Below are positions 1 through 9,264 of a stretch of DNA of 46,307 nucleotides, in pieces. The stretch spans positions 1-46,307 of the forward strand of contig NZ_JAKEIP010000043.1 in assembly GCF_021474425.1 (NCBI RefSeq), written 5' to 3'. The position numbers and the translations under genes are program-made. This DNA is from Streptomyces muensis. Lineage in GTDB: Bacteria > Actinomycetota > Actinomycetes > Streptomycetales > Streptomycetaceae. The notes beneath the pieces are model-generated. The model searched no databases. It worked only from the letters and a program-made list of their open reading frames with translations, and was not told the origin of the DNA. The number at the start of each line of letters is the position of its first letter. Position 1 is the first letter of the stretch.

Positions 1-1
1 C

Positions 2-892
2 GGTACGCCACCCGCGCCCCCCCCAGCGCGGCCCCCGCCACGACCCCGTCGCCCGGCCCTCCGCGCCGGGGCCCCCCACCCCGGAGCCGCAGCCGCGCGG
101 GTGCGGCTCCGGGGTCGGGGTCACCGGCTCGGAGGGCCGTACGACGTGGTCGTGGCGGTGGCCGCGATGGCCGACCGGGCGTTCGATCCAGGTGTGGTGG
201 GCGATGTCGATGATCGTGATGTCGGTGATGACCTGGGTTGTCGGGGCCACCACGATCACCTGGTCCGGCCGGTAGCCGGGCCAGGCCCGGCCGCTGGTGC
301 CGGATCCGCCGTGTCGGTCGACGGGCGGTGCGAGGGGGTTGCCGCAGGCGCAGCGGACGCGCGGGACGCCGTGGCCGTCGACGAGGACGGCGGTGCCGGA
401 CTGGAGGACGGACTGGTAGCCGGTCACCGTGCCGTCGCGGAACCCGTGGTTGGTGACCCGGGTGTCGGCGCGCAGCACGACCGAGGTGAGTCCGCGCAGA
501 TAGCCGGGGATCGACCCCTGGGAGATGCCGGCGGCCCGGGCGAAGACCCGCCCCTTGGCCCGGTCGGCGGTGAGCCGGTCGATCTGTCGCCGGACGTCGC
601 AGCTGCCGGCCCCGCGGGTGCCGCCGTACAGGCCAGGTGTCTCGCCGGACAGGGACTGCGGCCCGGCCCGGCCCGAGTGCGCGGGCCTCGGCGTTCGGGT
701 GACCGGCGGCGGGGTGGCGGTCGTGGTCGCCGTGGAGTCGGTGAAGGGGTCCGGCCCCTGGTCGGCGGCGGGCTGGAGAAGGACGTCGCCGTCCGCTCCG
801 GTGTCCTCGTCGCCGTCGTCCCCGCATCCGGCGACGACGAGCGCCGCCGAGAGCGCGCAGGCCGTGACGAGGGCTCGGGTGAGTGTCCGCAC
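2..892 (-). CDS. DUF6777-type lipoprotein, C-terminus beyond the window
   Basis: Translating the minus strand from a GTG at 892 gives a lipoprotein signal peptide ending in a VAGC lipobox (about residue 21). A low-complexity Asp/Thr/Pro stretch follows. Next is a conserved block with GETPGLYGGTRGAGSCD and RVRCACGNPLAPP, which I recognise from the actinobacterial DUF6777 family of unknown function. The frame stays open to the window edge, so the protein is partial. Its tail (from about residue 255) is rich in His, Arg, Pro and Gly. A GGGAGG ribosome site lies 5 nt before GTG 892; the GTG at 895 has poorer spacing. It is transcribed divergently from the lipase maturation factor gene. Several open frames on the opposite strand are shadows. 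The family call is fairly firm; the function is unknown. Confidence 0.7.
   Translation of the reverse strand, partial: MRTLTRALVTACALSAALVVAGCGDDGDEDTGADGDVLLQPAADQGPDPFTDSTATTTATPPPVTRTPRPAHSGRAGPQSLSGETPGLYGGTRGAGSCDVRRQIDRLTADRAKGRVFARAAGISQGSIPGYLRGLTSVVLRADTRVTNHGFRDGTVTGYQSVLQSGTAVLVDGHGVPRVRCACGNPLAPPVDRHGGSGTSGRAWPGYRPDQVIVVAPTTQVITDITIIDIAHHTWIERPVGHRGHRHDHVVRPSEPVTPTPEPHPRGCGSGVGGPGAEGRATGSWRGPRWGGRGWRT
79..114 (-). terminator. Perfect 13-bp hairpin near the end of the DUF6777 gene
   Basis: Bases 79-91 pair perfectly with 102-114 (CCCCGGAGCCGCA / TGCGGCTCCGGGG) around a 10-nt loop. This looks like a Streptomyces factor-independent terminator, which often lacks a U tract. However, it lies inside the open DUF6777 frame. 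It is therefore either a palindromic coding stretch or a real terminator with the frame call slightly wrong there. Confidence 0.4.
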
Positions 893-1041
893 CACGTCCT
901 CCCGCCGGTTCTCGGGCATTTCGCCCCCATTGTCTGCTTCACTCGGTCGGGTTACGCAAGCGGAGAAGTGGTATACGGAGAGTCACCTGAGTCGAGTGGC
1001 GCGACCGGTGACGCGACAATGAGGAGAGGAGGGGACGGGCC

Positions 1042-2463
1042 GTGGAGTGGTTCATCGCACCGGACTACTGGACGAGCCGGCTGGTCTTCCAGCGGGCTCT
1101 GGCCGGCGTGTATCTCGTCGCGTTCCTGACGGCTGCCCTCCAGTTCCGGGCGCTGATGGGCGAGCGCGGCATGCTGCCCGTGCCGCGCTTCGTCGCGCAG
1201 GTACGCTTCCGGGCCGCGCCGAGCCTGTTCCAACTGCACTACTCGGACCGCTTCTTCGCCGCGTGCGCCTGGTCGGGGGCCGCGGTGTCGGCGGCGCTGC
1301 TGGCCGGGCTGGACAACGTCGTGCCGCTGTGGGCGGCCATGCTGCTGTGGCTCGTCCCGTGGGCGCTGTACCTGTCGATCGTGAACGTCGGGCAAACCTG
1401 GTACTCGTTCGGCTGGGAGTCCCTGCTGCTGGAGGTCGGATTCCTCGCCGTCCTCCTGGGCAACGACGAGGTGGCGCCGCCGATCGTGGTGCTGTTCCTG
1501 CTGCGCTGGATCCTCTTCCGCGTCGAGTTCGGGGCGGGCCTGATCAAGATGCGCGGCGACGAGTGCTGGCGGAAGCTGACCTGCCTGGACCACCACCACG
1601 AGACCCAGCCGATGCCGGGACCGCTGAGCTGGTTCTTCCACCATCTGCCGAGGCCGCTGCACCGGGTCGAGGTGGCCGCCAACCACGTCACCCAACTCGT
1701 CGTGCCGGTCCTCCTCTTCACCCCCCAGCCGATCGCGTCGGTCGCCGCCTCGCTGATGGTCGTCACCCAGCTGTGGCTGGTCCTGTCGGGCAACTTCTCC
1801 TGGCTGAACTGGATCACCATCGTGCTGGCCCTGTCGGCGATCGAGTTCCCGAGCGATCCGCCGACCGCGGCGGACGCGCCGCTGTGGTACGAGGTCGTGG
1901 TCCTCGCGGTCGCCGCGCTCCTCGTCTTCCTGAGCTACCACCCGGTCGCCAACATGGTCTCCCGCCGCCAGATCATGAACCGCTCCTTCGACCCGCTCCA
2001 TCTGGTCAACACCTACGGCGCCTTCGGCAGCGTCAGCCGGATCCGGTACGAGGTGGTGATCGAGGGCACCGACGACGACGTGCCGCGGGAGGACTCGGAC
2101 TGGCGGGAGTACGAGTTCAAGGGCAAACCCGGCGATCCCCGGCGCTGGCCGCGGCAGTTCGCGCCCTACCATCTGCGACTCGACTGGCTGATGTGGTTCG
2201 CCGCGCTGTCGCCCGCGTATGCCGGGTCGTGGTTCGGCGCCCTGGTGGAGCGGCTCCTGGAGAACGACCGGGAGACGCTGAAGCTGCTGCGCCGCTCCCC
2301 GTTCCCGCCCGACGCCCCGCCGCGCCACATCCGCGCCCGGCTCTTCCGCTACCGCTACACGACCTGGCGTGAGCTGCGGGAGACGGGGGCGTGCTGGGAG
2401 CGGACGTATGTGCGGGAGTATCTGCCGCCGACCAGGCTGGCGGGGGTGGCTCAGAGGTCGTAG
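1042..2463 (+). CDS. Lipase maturation factor family membrane protein
   Basis: This 473-aa polytopic membrane protein is a homologue of eukaryotic lipase maturation factor 1 (LMF1), an ER protein needed for folding of dimeric lipases. The bacterial role is not established. Visible features are an amphipathic start, several hydrophobic segments over residues 15-300, the family-typical RWILFRVEFGAGLIKMRGD and WRKLTCLDHHHETQPMP, and a soluble C-terminal part with FGSVSRIRYEVVIEGT. The GTG start at 1042 follows a strong purine-rich site (GGAGAGGAGGGG, 1023-1034). Its stop overlaps the stop of the convergent amidohydrolase gene by 13 bp. The 150 bp upstream is a divergent promoter region shared with the DUF6777 gene. 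Confidence 0.88.
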   Translation: MEWFIAPDYWTSRLVFQRALAGVYLVAFLTAALQFRALMGERGMLPVPRFVAQVRFRAAPSLFQLHYSDRFFAACAWSGAAVSAALLAGLDNVVPLWAAMLLWLVPWALYLSIVNVGQTWYSFGWESLLLEVGFLAVLLGNDEVAPPIVVLFLLRWILFRVEFGAGLIKMRGDECWRKLTCLDHHHETQPMPGPLSWFFHHLPRPLHRVEVAANHVTQLVVPVLLFTPQPIASVAASLMVVTQLWLVLSGNFSWLNWITIVLALSAIEFPSDPPTAADAPLWYEVVVLAVAALLVFLSYHPVANMVSRRQIMNRSFDPLHLVNTYGAFGSVSRIRYEVVIEGTDDDVPREDSDWREYEFKGKPGDPRRWPRQFAPYHLRLDWLMWFAALSPAYAGSWFGALVERLLENDRETLKLLRRSPFPPDAPPRHIRARLFRYRYTTWRELRETGACWERTYVREYLPPTRLAGVAQRS

Positions 2464-3284
2464 ACCCGGGTGGCGGTCGTCTCGAAGATCTGCCTGCGGT
2501 CGGACTTCCCGGTCAGCTCACGTGCCGTGTCCAGCACTTGGCCGTACGACGCCGCGAGTGTGCACACCGGCCAGTCGGAGCCGTACATCAGCCGGTCCGG
2601 GCCGAAGGCGTCCAGGACGACGTCGGCGTACGGGCGCAGGTCGTCGACCGTCCAGGAGGCGAGGTCGGCCTCGGTGACCATGCCGGATAGCTTGCAGACG
2701 GTGTTGGAGAGGGCGGCCAGGGAGCGGACCGCTGTCTCCCAGGGTTCCCGCTCGCCGGAGGCGATGGGCGGTTTGCCCAGGTGGTCCAGGACGAAGGTGA
2801 GGCCGGGGTGGTCCGCGGCGGCCTTGACGCAGGCGGGCAGCTGATGCGGGAGGACGACCAGGTCGTGGACCAGCCCGGCATCGGTCACCGCGGCCAGTCC
2901 GCGTCGTACGTCCGCGCGCAGCAGCCACTCCGGGTCGGGCTCGCCCTGGACCTGGTGGCGGATCCCCTTCAGATACCGGCCGCCGGGCAGCTCCCGCAGC
3001 CGGGCCAGTTCGTCGGCGACGTCGGGGCGGGTGAGGTCGGTCCAGCCGACGACGCCCGCGATGAGGTCGTGCTCGGCGGCGAGGGCGAGGAACTCCGGGG
3101 TCTCCTCGGCCACCGTGATCGTCTGGACCAGGACCGTACGGTCGACTCCGGCCTCGCGCGCCTCGGGGGCGAGGTCGTCGACCGTGAAGTTCCGTCGGAG
3201 TGGCTGCAGTTCGGGTCCGGTGATCCAGTCCTGGTCCCGGACCGAGAGGTCCCAGACGTGGTGGTGGGCGTCGACGACCGTCAC
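2451..3284 (-). CDS. Amidohydrolase, likely L-fuconolactonase / L-rhamnonolactonase
   Basis: This 277-aa TIM-barrel metal-dependent hydrolase (amidohydrolase_2 type, COG3618) is predicted to open L-fucono-1,5(1,4)-lactone to L-fuconate in the cytoplasm. The N-terminal metal motif is DAHHHVWD at residues 5-12. LDHLGKP lies mid-barrel, and YGSDWPVC near residue 237 carries the late Asp. The start is the GTG at 3284, because it forms a GTGA overlap with the stop of the mutarotase gene and has GGGAG just upstream. An earlier ATG (3296) and a longer open extension to 3434 run into the mutarotase and are rejected. It is the last gene of the catabolic operon, and lactone hydrolysis is the step expected between the sugar dehydrogenase and the sugar-acid dehydratase. 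Confidence 0.82.
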   Translation of the reverse strand: MTVVDAHHHVWDLSVRDQDWITGPELQPLRRNFTVDDLAPEAREAGVDRTVLVQTITVAEETPEFLALAAEHDLIAGVVGWTDLTRPDVADELARLRELPGGRYLKGIRHQVQGEPDPEWLLRADVRRGLAAVTDAGLVHDLVVLPHQLPACVKAAADHPGLTFVLDHLGKPPIASGEREPWETAVRSLAALSNTVCKLSGMVTEADLASWTVDDLRPYADVVLDAFGPDRLMYGSDWPVCTLAASYGQVLDTARELTGKSDRRQIFETTATRVYDL

Positions 3285-3595
3285 GGCAGCTCCCATACGA
3301 CGGGCAGGCCGGCGTCCGCGCCCTCGTCGGAGTAGTCGTGCACCACGTCGAGCAGCTCGGCCATGCGGGCCTGCCAGGCCACGTTGACGGGCAGCTTCTC
3401 CAGCTCGGCGAGGAGGCGGCCGTAGTCCTCGCACTCCAGGACGTGGAAGAGGTCGGTGCCGCTGCGCCAGATCGTCCAGGAGGTGGCCCCGGCCGCGCGG
3501 ATGGCGTCCGTGAGTTCGACCGGCACCTCCTGGTGGGCGGCCTCGTACTCGGCGACGCGGTCGGCGCGGACCTTGGTGTGCAGGGCGACTCTCAT
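3281..3595 (-). CDS. L-rhamnose/L-fucose mutarotase (RhaM family)
   Basis: This 104-aa protein of the RhaM/COG3254 family interconverts anomers of a 6-deoxy sugar. H21 in EYEAAHQEV aligns with the catalytic His22 of E. coli RhaM. The C-terminal VVWELP matches the family's VFYLP ending. Length is typical (about 104 aa). It is coupled on both sides: ATG 3595 overlaps the aldo/keto reductase stop (ATGA), and its own stop overlaps the amidohydrolase start (GTGA). Members of this family also accompany oxidative L-fucose operons, so the rhamnose name need not indicate the substrate. The neighbouring fuconate-type dehydratase favours L-fucose, though L-rhamnose is not excluded. Confidence 0.87.
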   Translation of the reverse strand: MRVALHTKVRADRVAEYEAAHQEVPVELTDAIRAAGATSWTIWRSGTDLFHVLECEDYGRLLAELEKLPVNVAWQARMAELLDVVHDYSDEGADAGLPVVWELP

Positions 3596-4563
3596 GAGGG
3601 TTCCTTGTCGGACAGCAGGCCGGACTCCAGCAGTTCCCGCCAGAACGCCCTCGGCACGTCCGTGGCGAACTGCTCGGCGCAGTCCCGGACCTCGTCGGCC
3701 GACCGGGCGCCCACCAGGACGCTAGCGACGGCCGGGTGCGCGGCGCAGAAGGCGAGGGCGGCGGCCCGCAGGGTGATGCCGTGGCGGTCGGCGAGGGACT
3801 TCATGCGCAGGGCGCGGTCCAGCAACTCCTGGGGCGCGCGGGTGTAGTTGTACGTGGCGTCCGGCCTCGGGTCCGCCAGGAGGCCGGAGTTGAAGGCGCC
3901 GCCGACGACGACCGAGGTGTGGCACTCGACGGCCACGGGCAGCAGGTCGTCGAGCGCGCTCTGGTCCAGCAGCGTGTAGCGGCCGGCGCACAGCACCACG
4001 TCGACGTCGGTGTCCATGGCGAAGCGGGTGAGCATCTCGGCCTGGTTCATCCCGGCGCCGATCGCGCCCACCACGCCCTCGGAGCGCAGCTGCTCCAGCG
4101 CCGGATAGCCCTCGCGGAAGGCCTGTTCGGCGTGGTCGTCGGGGTCGTGCAGGTAGACGACGTCGACGCGGTCGAGGCCGAGCCGTTCCAGGCTCTCCTC
4201 CAGGCCGCGTCGTACGCCGTCCGCGCTGAAGTCCCAGACACGGCGGTGGGTGGCGGGGACGGCGAAGCCGTTGGCCAGGTCGTCGCCCGTCGCGTCCGTC
4301 ACCGGCTCCAGACGGCGGCCGACCTTCGTGGAGATCGTGTACTCGCCTCGCGGGCGCTCCCGCAGCGCCGCGCCGAGGCGGCGTTCGGACAGGCCGAGGC
4401 CGTAGTGCGGGGCCGTGTCGAAGTAGCGGATGCCCGCTTCCCAGGCGGCGTCCACCGCCTCGTACGCCTGCTGCTCGCCGACCTCGGTGTAGAGGTTGCC
4501 GATGGCGGCGGCGCCGAAGGACAGCGGGCTGACCTCGACGTCGGTGCGGCCGAGCCGGTTCAC
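3592..4563 (-). CDS. Aldo/keto reductase, likely L-fucose 1-dehydrogenase
   Basis: This 323-aa NAD(P)-dependent aldo/keto reductase resembles the D-threo-aldose/L-fucose 1-dehydrogenase group. It is predicted to oxidise the sugar to its lactone. The AKR catalytic tetrad is visible as D49 and Y54 (YFDTAPHYG), K80 (STKVGR) and H139 (VVYLHDPDD). C-terminal LVGARSADEV is the nucleotide-phosphate binding region. The start is GTG 4563, in a GTGA overlap with the SDR stop; the frame stays open far upstream, but that part is antisense-type shadow over the SDR. It lies between the SDR and the mutarotase in an operon where most neighbours overlap by 4 bp. Substrate is inferred from context. Confidence 0.85.
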   Translation of the reverse strand: MNRLGRTDVEVSPLSFGAAAIGNLYTEVGEQQAYEAVDAAWEAGIRYFDTAPHYGLGLSERRLGAALRERPRGEYTISTKVGRRLEPVTDATGDDLANGFAVPATHRRVWDFSADGVRRGLEESLERLGLDRVDVVYLHDPDDHAEQAFREGYPALEQLRSEGVVGAIGAGMNQAEMLTRFAMDTDVDVVLCAGRYTLLDQSALDDLLPVAVECHTSVVVGGAFNSGLLADPRPDATYNYTRAPQELLDRALRMKSLADRHGITLRAAALAFCAAHPAVASVLVGARSADEVRDCAEQFATDVPRAFWRELLESGLLSDKEPS

Positions 4564-5315
4564 GAGCCCACCGGCCTGAGGCGCAGTCCCTGCATGCCGC
4601 CGTCGACGGCGAGGGCGGTGCCGGTCGTGGCGCCGGACAGCGGGCTTGCCAGATAGGCGACGGCGCCCGCGACCTCGGCGGCCGAGACCAGGCGGCCGGT
4701 GGGCTGACGGGCTTGAAGCGCGGCGCGTTCGGCGGCCGGGTCGGGCGCCTTGGACAGCAGTCGTCCGACCCAGGGGGTGTCCACCGTGCCGGGGTTGACG
4801 CAGTTCACGCGAATGCCCTCGCGGACGTGGTCGGCGGCCATGGCGAGGGTGAGCGAGTACACGGCGCCCTTGGTCGCGCTGTACAGCGCCCGCTGCGGGA
4901 GCCCTGCCGTGGCCGCGATGGAGCAGGTGTTGACGATGGCCGCGTGGGCCGACTCCCGCAGCTGCGGGAGGGCGGCGCGGGCGACCCGGACCATGCCGAC
5001 GACGTTGACGTCCATGACGCGGTGCCACTCGGCGTCGTCGTTGTCCTCGACCGTGCCCTGGGCGCCGATGCCGGCGTTGTTGATCAGCACGTCGAGGCCG
5101 CCGAGGTCGGCCACGGCGGCGGCGACCGCCTCGCGGACGGACGTGTCGTCGGTGACGTCGGCGCGGAACGCGAGCAGCGGCTTGTCCACCGACGACGGGT
5201 CCAGGTCGAGTACGGCGACCTGGGCGCCGCGCGCGGCGAGGAGTTCGGCCGTGGCCCGGCCGATGCCGGAGGCCCCTCCTGTCACCAGCGCCTTGAGACC
5301 GTCGAAGTCGCTCAT
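4560..5315 (-). CDS. SDR oxidoreductase, likely 2-keto-3-deoxy-L-fuconate dehydrogenase
   Basis: This 251-aa classical short-chain dehydrogenase has TGGASGIG at residues 13-20, NNAG near 91, a catalytic Ser in NTCSIAA and YSATK as the Y-x3-K motif. The C-terminus has [11 protein letters not shown]. In oxidative L-fucose catabolism an SDR oxidises 2-keto-3-deoxy-L-fuconate at C4 to the 2,4-diketo acid, and this gene sits directly after the dehydratase. ATG 5315 forms an ATGA overlap with the dehydratase stop. A longer frame continues upstream to 6401 but is a shadow of the dehydratase. It could alternatively be the sugar dehydrogenase of the first step, with the aldo/keto reductase serving elsewhere. 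Gene order favours the assignment given. Confidence 0.85.
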   Translation of the reverse strand: MSDFDGLKALVTGGASGIGRATAELLAARGAQVAVLDLDPSSVDKPLLAFRADVTDDTSVREAVAAAVADLGGLDVLINNAGIGAQGTVEDNDDAEWHRVMDVNVVGMVRVARAALPQLRESAHAAIVNTCSIAATAGLPQRALYSATKGAVYSLTLAMAADHVREGIRVNCVNPGTVDTPWVGRLLSKAPDPAAERAALQARQPTGRLVSAAEVAGAVAYLASPLSGATTGTALAVDGGMQGLRLRPVGS

Positions 5316-6667
5316 GCCGCGTGCCCCTTCTCGTCGGTGGCCTTGAGGTCGGCGGCCCAGAAGGCGCCGTCCGGGAACGTGTACCGCGCGATCGACTCGG
5401 GTCGCATGGCGGCCGAGAAGCCCGGCGCGGTGGGTGCCGTGTAGTGACCTTCCCTGATCACCACCGGGTCGAGGAAGTGGGCGTGCAGATGGTCGACGTA
5501 CTCGATGACACGGTCCTCGGTGGTGCCGGTGACGGCGACGTAGTCGAACATCGACAGGTGCTGGACGAGTTCGCACAGGCCGACGCCGCCCGCGTGCGGG
5601 CAGACCGGGACGCCGAACTTGGCGGCGAGCAGCAGGATGGCGAGGTTCTCGTTGACGCCGCCGACGCGGGCCGCGTCGATCTGGAGGACGTCGAGGGCGC
5701 CGGCCTGGAGGAGCTGCTTGAAGACGACCCGGTTCTGCACGTGCTCGCCGGTCGCCACCTTCACCGGGGCGACGGCCTCCCGGATCGCCGCGTGGCCGAG
5801 GACGTCGTCGGGGCTGGTGGGCTCCTCGATCCAGTACGGGTCGAACTCGGCGAGGGCCTTGGTCCAGCGGATCGCCTCGGCCACGTCCCAGCGCTGGTTG
5901 GCGTCGATGGCCATGCGGATGTCCGGCCCGACGACGCGGCGGGCGACCCGGCAGCGCCGCACGTCGTCCTCCAGGTCGGCGCCGACCTTCAGCTTGATCT
6001 GCCGGAACCCGTCGGCGACGGCCTCGGCGGCGAGGCGGGTGAGCTTGTCGTCGTCGTAGCCGAGCCAGCCGGCGGAGGTGGTGTAGGCGGGGTAGCCACG
6101 CTCCAGGAGCCGGGCCGTGCGCTCCCGCGCCCCCTTGCGGCCCCGGCGCAGCAGCGTCAGGGCCTCCTCGGGAGTGAGCGCGTCGCTGATGTACCGGAAG
6201 TCGATCTGGCGGACGATCCACTCCGGGTCGGCGTCGGCGAGCAGCCGCCACAGGGGCTTGTCGGCGCGCTTGGCCGCCAGGTCCCACACGGCGTTCATGA
6301 CGGCGCCGATCGCCATGTGCATCACGCCCTTCTCGGGGCCGAGCCAGCGCAGCTGGCTGTCGCCGATCAGGTCGCGGTTCAGGGACCCCGGGTCGGCGCA
6401 CAGTTCGTCGACGGACCGGCCGACGACATGCCCGCGCAGCGCCTCGATCGCGGCGACCTGGACATCGTTGCCACGCCCGATGGTGAACGTGAACCCGTGC
6501 CCCGCGAGCCCGTCCGCGGCATCGGTGCGGAGCACGACGTACGCGGCCGAGTAGTCCGGGTCCGGGTTCATCGCGTCGGAGCCGTCGAGTTCGCGGGAGG
6601 TGGGGAAGCGGATGTCGTAGGTGTCGACCGCGGTGATGCGGGCGGGGGTACCTGGGGTCGGGGACAC
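5312..6667 (-). CDS. L-fuconate dehydratase (enolase superfamily)
   Basis: This 451-aa cytoplasmic Mg2+-dependent enzyme of the mandelate racemase/enolase superfamily converts L-fuconate to 2-keto-3-deoxy-L-fuconate. The superfamily signature residues are present: K225-x-K227 (IKLKVG), metal ligands D255 ([10 protein letters not shown]), E281 ([11 protein letters not shown]) and E308 (VATGEHVQN), general base H358 (VCPHAGGVG) and E389 (VIEYVDHL). The N-terminal capping domain has [19 protein letters not shown], highly characteristic of the fuconate dehydratase/ENOSF1 group. The GTG start at 6667 has AAAGG about 8 nt upstream. It follows the ABC permease gene by 64 bp and overlaps the SDR by 4 bp. 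This is the gene that best fixes the pathway as L-fucose. Confidence 0.93.
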   Translation of the reverse strand: MSPTPGTPARITAVDTYDIRFPTSRELDGSDAMNPDPDYSAAYVVLRTDAADGLAGHGFTFTIGRGNDVQVAAIEALRGHVVGRSVDELCADPGSLNRDLIGDSQLRWLGPEKGVMHMAIGAVMNAVWDLAAKRADKPLWRLLADADPEWIVRQIDFRYISDALTPEEALTLLRRGRKGARERTARLLERGYPAYTTSAGWLGYDDDKLTRLAAEAVADGFRQIKLKVGADLEDDVRRCRVARRVVGPDIRMAIDANQRWDVAEAIRWTKALAEFDPYWIEEPTSPDDVLGHAAIREAVAPVKVATGEHVQNRVVFKQLLQAGALDVLQIDAARVGGVNENLAILLLAAKFGVPVCPHAGGVGLCELVQHLSMFDYVAVTGTTEDRVIEYVDHLHAHFLDPVVIREGHYTAPTAPGFSAAMRPESIARYTFPDGAFWAADLKATDEKGHAA

Positions 6668-6731
6668 GGAGGGCCTTTCGGTCAGTGGCGGCGTTGTCGG
6701 GGGCGGCGCTGGGACGGCGGTCCTGGCCGGG

Positions 6732-7757
6732 TCAGTCCTGGGCGCGGCCCGTCGTCACGCGGGCGATCATGAGGGCGACCAGGATGATTCCGCCGTAGAT
6801 GGCCTGGATCCAGAAGGACGGCACCTGGGCGAGTGTCAGCAGGTTCTGGACGACGCCGAGGAGGAGTACGCCGGTCAGGGCACCGAACATGGTGCCCTTG
6901 CCGCCGTCGAGGCTGATACCGCCGATCACCGCGGCCGCGAACACGGTGAAGATCATGTTGTTGCCCTGGTTGGCGCTGATCGCGCCGACATAGCCCGTCT
7001 GGATGATGCCGCCGACGGCCGCGAGGGTGCCCGCCACGATGAACACGCCGAGCATCACGCGCTCGACCCGGATACCGGCCGCGCGGGCCGCGTCCGCGTT
7101 GCCGCCGATGGCGTACAGAGCGCGTCCGATGCGGTGGTACTTGAGCACGAACCCGGCGACCGCGAAGGCCGCCGCGGCGAGCCACACCGACATCGGGACG
7201 CCGATGAAAGTGGTGGTGGCCAGGGAGTAGAAGCTGTCGGGCATCCCGAACAGCGTCTTGCCCTTGGTGGCGCCGACCAGCAGTCCGCGCAGCACGATCA
7301 GCATCGCGAGCGTCACGATGAACGCGTTGAGCTTGAACTTCACCACCAGGATGCCGTTGAAGGCACCCACGGCCGCGCCGACCACGAGGATCGCCAGCAG
7401 GGAGAGCGCGGCGGGCAGTTCGGCGCCCCAGCCGGACTGCGCGGCGGGCAGCACGAGGAGCGCCCCGACGGCGGGCGCGATGCCGACGACCGATTCCAGG
7501 GACAGGTCGAACTTGCCGGTGATCAGAACCAGCGACTCGGCCAGCACGACCATCGCCAGCGCGGCGGACGCGCCGAGGATCGAGATCAGGTTCCGCTCGG
7601 TGAGGAACGAGTCGTTGACCACCGCGCCGAGCACCAGGAGCAGCAACAGGGCCGGGACCAGGGCGAGTTCGCGGGCGCGGCGGAGCAGGACGGTCCTGGC
7701 GGCACGGGCGTCCGGCACCTTCACGGGCAGGGCCGGTGGGGCCTTGGTGTCAGCCAT
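6732..7757 (-). CDS. Sugar ABC transporter permease (CUT2/RbsC type)
   Basis: This 341-aa integral membrane protein of the branched-chain/RbsC permease family has about 8-10 hydrophobic segments. [20 protein letters not shown] near residue 90 and the loop [19 protein letters not shown] near 215 are family hallmarks. [20 protein letters not shown] closes the transmembrane core. It would form the membrane channel with the ATPase just upstream, whose stop it overlaps by 8 bp (start ATG 7757), and the lipoprotein at 9261-10331. With fucose catabolism enzymes immediately downstream, L-fucose is the likely cargo. Confidence 0.92.
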   Translation of the reverse strand: MADTKAPPALPVKVPDARAARTVLLRRARELALVPALLLLLVLGAVVNDSFLTERNLISILGASAALAMVVLAESLVLITGKFDLSLESVVGIAPAVGALLVLPAAQSGWGAELPAALSLLAILVVGAAVGAFNGILVVKFKLNAFIVTLAMLIVLRGLLVGATKGKTLFGMPDSFYSLATTTFIGVPMSVWLAAAAFAVAGFVLKYHRIGRALYAIGGNADAARAAGIRVERVMLGVFIVAGTLAAVGGIIQTGYVGAISANQGNNMIFTVFAAAVIGGISLDGGKGTMFGALTGVLLLGVVQNLLTLAQVPSFWIQAIYGGIILVALMIARVTTGRAQD

Positions 7758-9264
7758 GGTGGTCCACTCCTTCGATGGAGGCGATCAGCTCGTGGTCGCG
7801 CCAGCCCGCCGGGTGCTCGGCGACGACACGGCCGTGGAACAGGACGAGGACGCGGTCGCAGCGCCGCAGGTCGTCGAGCTCGTCGGAGACGACCAGTACG
7901 GCGACGCCGTCCTCACGGGCGCTGTCCACGCGGGCCAGCAGGGACTCCTTGGACTTCACGTCGACCCCGGCCGTGGGGTTGATCAGCACCAGGAGCCGGG
8001 GCTCGGAGGCGAGCGCGCGGGCCATGACGACCTTCTGCGCGTTGCCGCCGGACAGGTCGGAGACGGGCTGGTCGGGGCCCTCGGTGTGGATGTCGAGGCG
8101 TTCGATGAGCGCCGTCGCGAAGCCACGTTTGCGTTCGGTGCCGACGAAGCCGAAGCGGCCGAGCCGGTCGAGGACGCTCATCGTGGCGTTGTCGCCGATG
8201 GTCATGCCGGCGACCAGGCCCTGGTCGTGCCGGTCCCGGGGCACGCAGGCGACACCGGCCTTCAGCGCGGCCTGCACATCGCCGAACGGCAGCCTCTCGC
8301 CGCCCAGTTGGGCGTTCCCGCTGCTCGGCGTGTACAGCCCCGCGAAGGACTCGGCCAGCTCCACCTTGCCGCTGCCGCTGATCCCGGCGAGCCCGACGAC
8401 CTCACCGTGGCGGACCGTGAGGTCGATGTTCTCGTACGCCGGTGAGGTGAGACCGCGCGCTTCGAGCAGCACAGGGGCGTCGTGGTCGACGTCCCTCGGG
8501 TCCACGGCCTGTTCGGCGAGGGCCTCCAGGGACTCCCCCGCCATGGCCTCCACCAGGGCCCGGCGCGGGAGTTCGGCGACCGGGGCGGTGGTGATCCAGC
8601 GGGCGTCGCGCAGCACGGTGACGGTCTGGCAGACCTCGTACACCTCCTGGAGGTGGTGCGAGATGAACAGGAAGGTGACGCCGGAGTCCTGCAGCGCCCG
8701 CATCCGTGTGAACAGGCGCTCGATCTCGCGGTTGTCGAGCTGGGCGGTGGGCTCGTCGAGGATGATGAAGCGGGCCCCGAAGCTCAACGCCCGTGCGATC
8801 TCCACCATTTGGCGGTCCTCGACCTTGAGGTCGGCGGTGCGGGCCTCGGGGTCGACGTGCACGTCCCAGGTGGCGAGGAGGTCGGCGGCCTCGGTACGCA
8901 GTCTGCGCCAGCTGATGAAGCCGCGCTGGAGCGGCTGCCGGTTGATGAAGAGGTTCTCGGCGACCGTCAGCTCCGGGACCACCGTGGGATGTTGGTAGAC
9001 GCAGGCGACCTTGCGGCGCCAGGCGTCGCGGTCGGTCAGCGGCGGCGCGGGTTCACCGTCGAAGCGGACGGTGCCCTCGTCGGGTGCCTGGAGGCCGGTG
9101 AGGATCCTGACCAGGGTCGACTTGCCGGCGCCGTTGCGGCCGACGAGGGCGTGGGACTCGCCGGGCAGGACGGTCAGCCGGCCGTCGGCGAGGGCGGTGG
9201 TGGGGCCGTACCGCTTGACGATGTCCCGCGCCTCGGCGAGGGGTGTGATCACTGCCGTCCTCAT
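7750..9264 (-). CDS. Sugar ABC transporter ATP-binding protein (double NBD, RbsA type)
   Basis: This 504-aa protein has two ABC domains in one chain, as in RbsA/AraG. Domain 1 has Walker A GRNGAGKST (42-50) and Walker B FIILDEPTAQLD, but a weak signature (VEDRQ in place of LSGGQ). Domain 2 has a degenerate P-loop (GISGSGKVE), an intact LSGGNAQK signature and an unusual Walker B, LVLINPTAGVD, where Ile-Asn replace the Asp-Glu pair. ATP hydrolysis therefore probably happens at only one composite site. Start ATG 9264 overlaps the stop of the binding-protein gene (ATGA). An upstream continuation of the frame to 9702 is a shadow of that gene. Confidence 0.93.
   Translation of the reverse strand: MRTAVITPLAEARDIVKRYGPTTALADGRLTVLPGESHALVGRNGAGKSTLVRILTGLQAPDEGTVRFDGEPAPPLTDRDAWRRKVACVYQHPTVVPELTVAENLFINRQPLQRGFISWRRLRTEAADLLATWDVHVDPEARTADLKVEDRQMVEIARALSFGARFIILDEPTAQLDNREIERLFTRMRALQDSGVTFLFISHHLQEVYEVCQTVTVLRDARWITTAPVAELPRRALVEAMAGESLEALAEQAVDPRDVDHDAPVLLEARGLTSPAYENIDLTVRHGEVVGLAGISGSGKVELAESFAGLYTPSSGNAQLGGERLPFGDVQAALKAGVACVPRDRHDQGLVAGMTIGDNATMSVLDRLGRFGFVGTERKRGFATALIERLDIHTEGPDQPVSDLSGGNAQKVVMARALASEPRLLVLINPTAGVDVKSKESLLARVDSAREDGVAVLVVSDELDDLRRCDRVLVLFHGRVVAEHPAGWRDHELIASIEGVDHHG

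Noticed and set aside
101..1129. Plus-strand 342-codon open frame over the DUF6777 gene
   Set aside because: Composition is a repetitive Gly/Val/Arg/Asp translation typical of an antisense shadow in GC-rich DNA; the minus frame has a lipobox and recognised motifs.
952..2328. Minus-strand 458-codon open frame opposite the lipase maturation factor gene
   Set aside because: Low-complexity Arg/His/Gln/Glu translation without any domain; the plus strand has clear membrane segments and family motifs.
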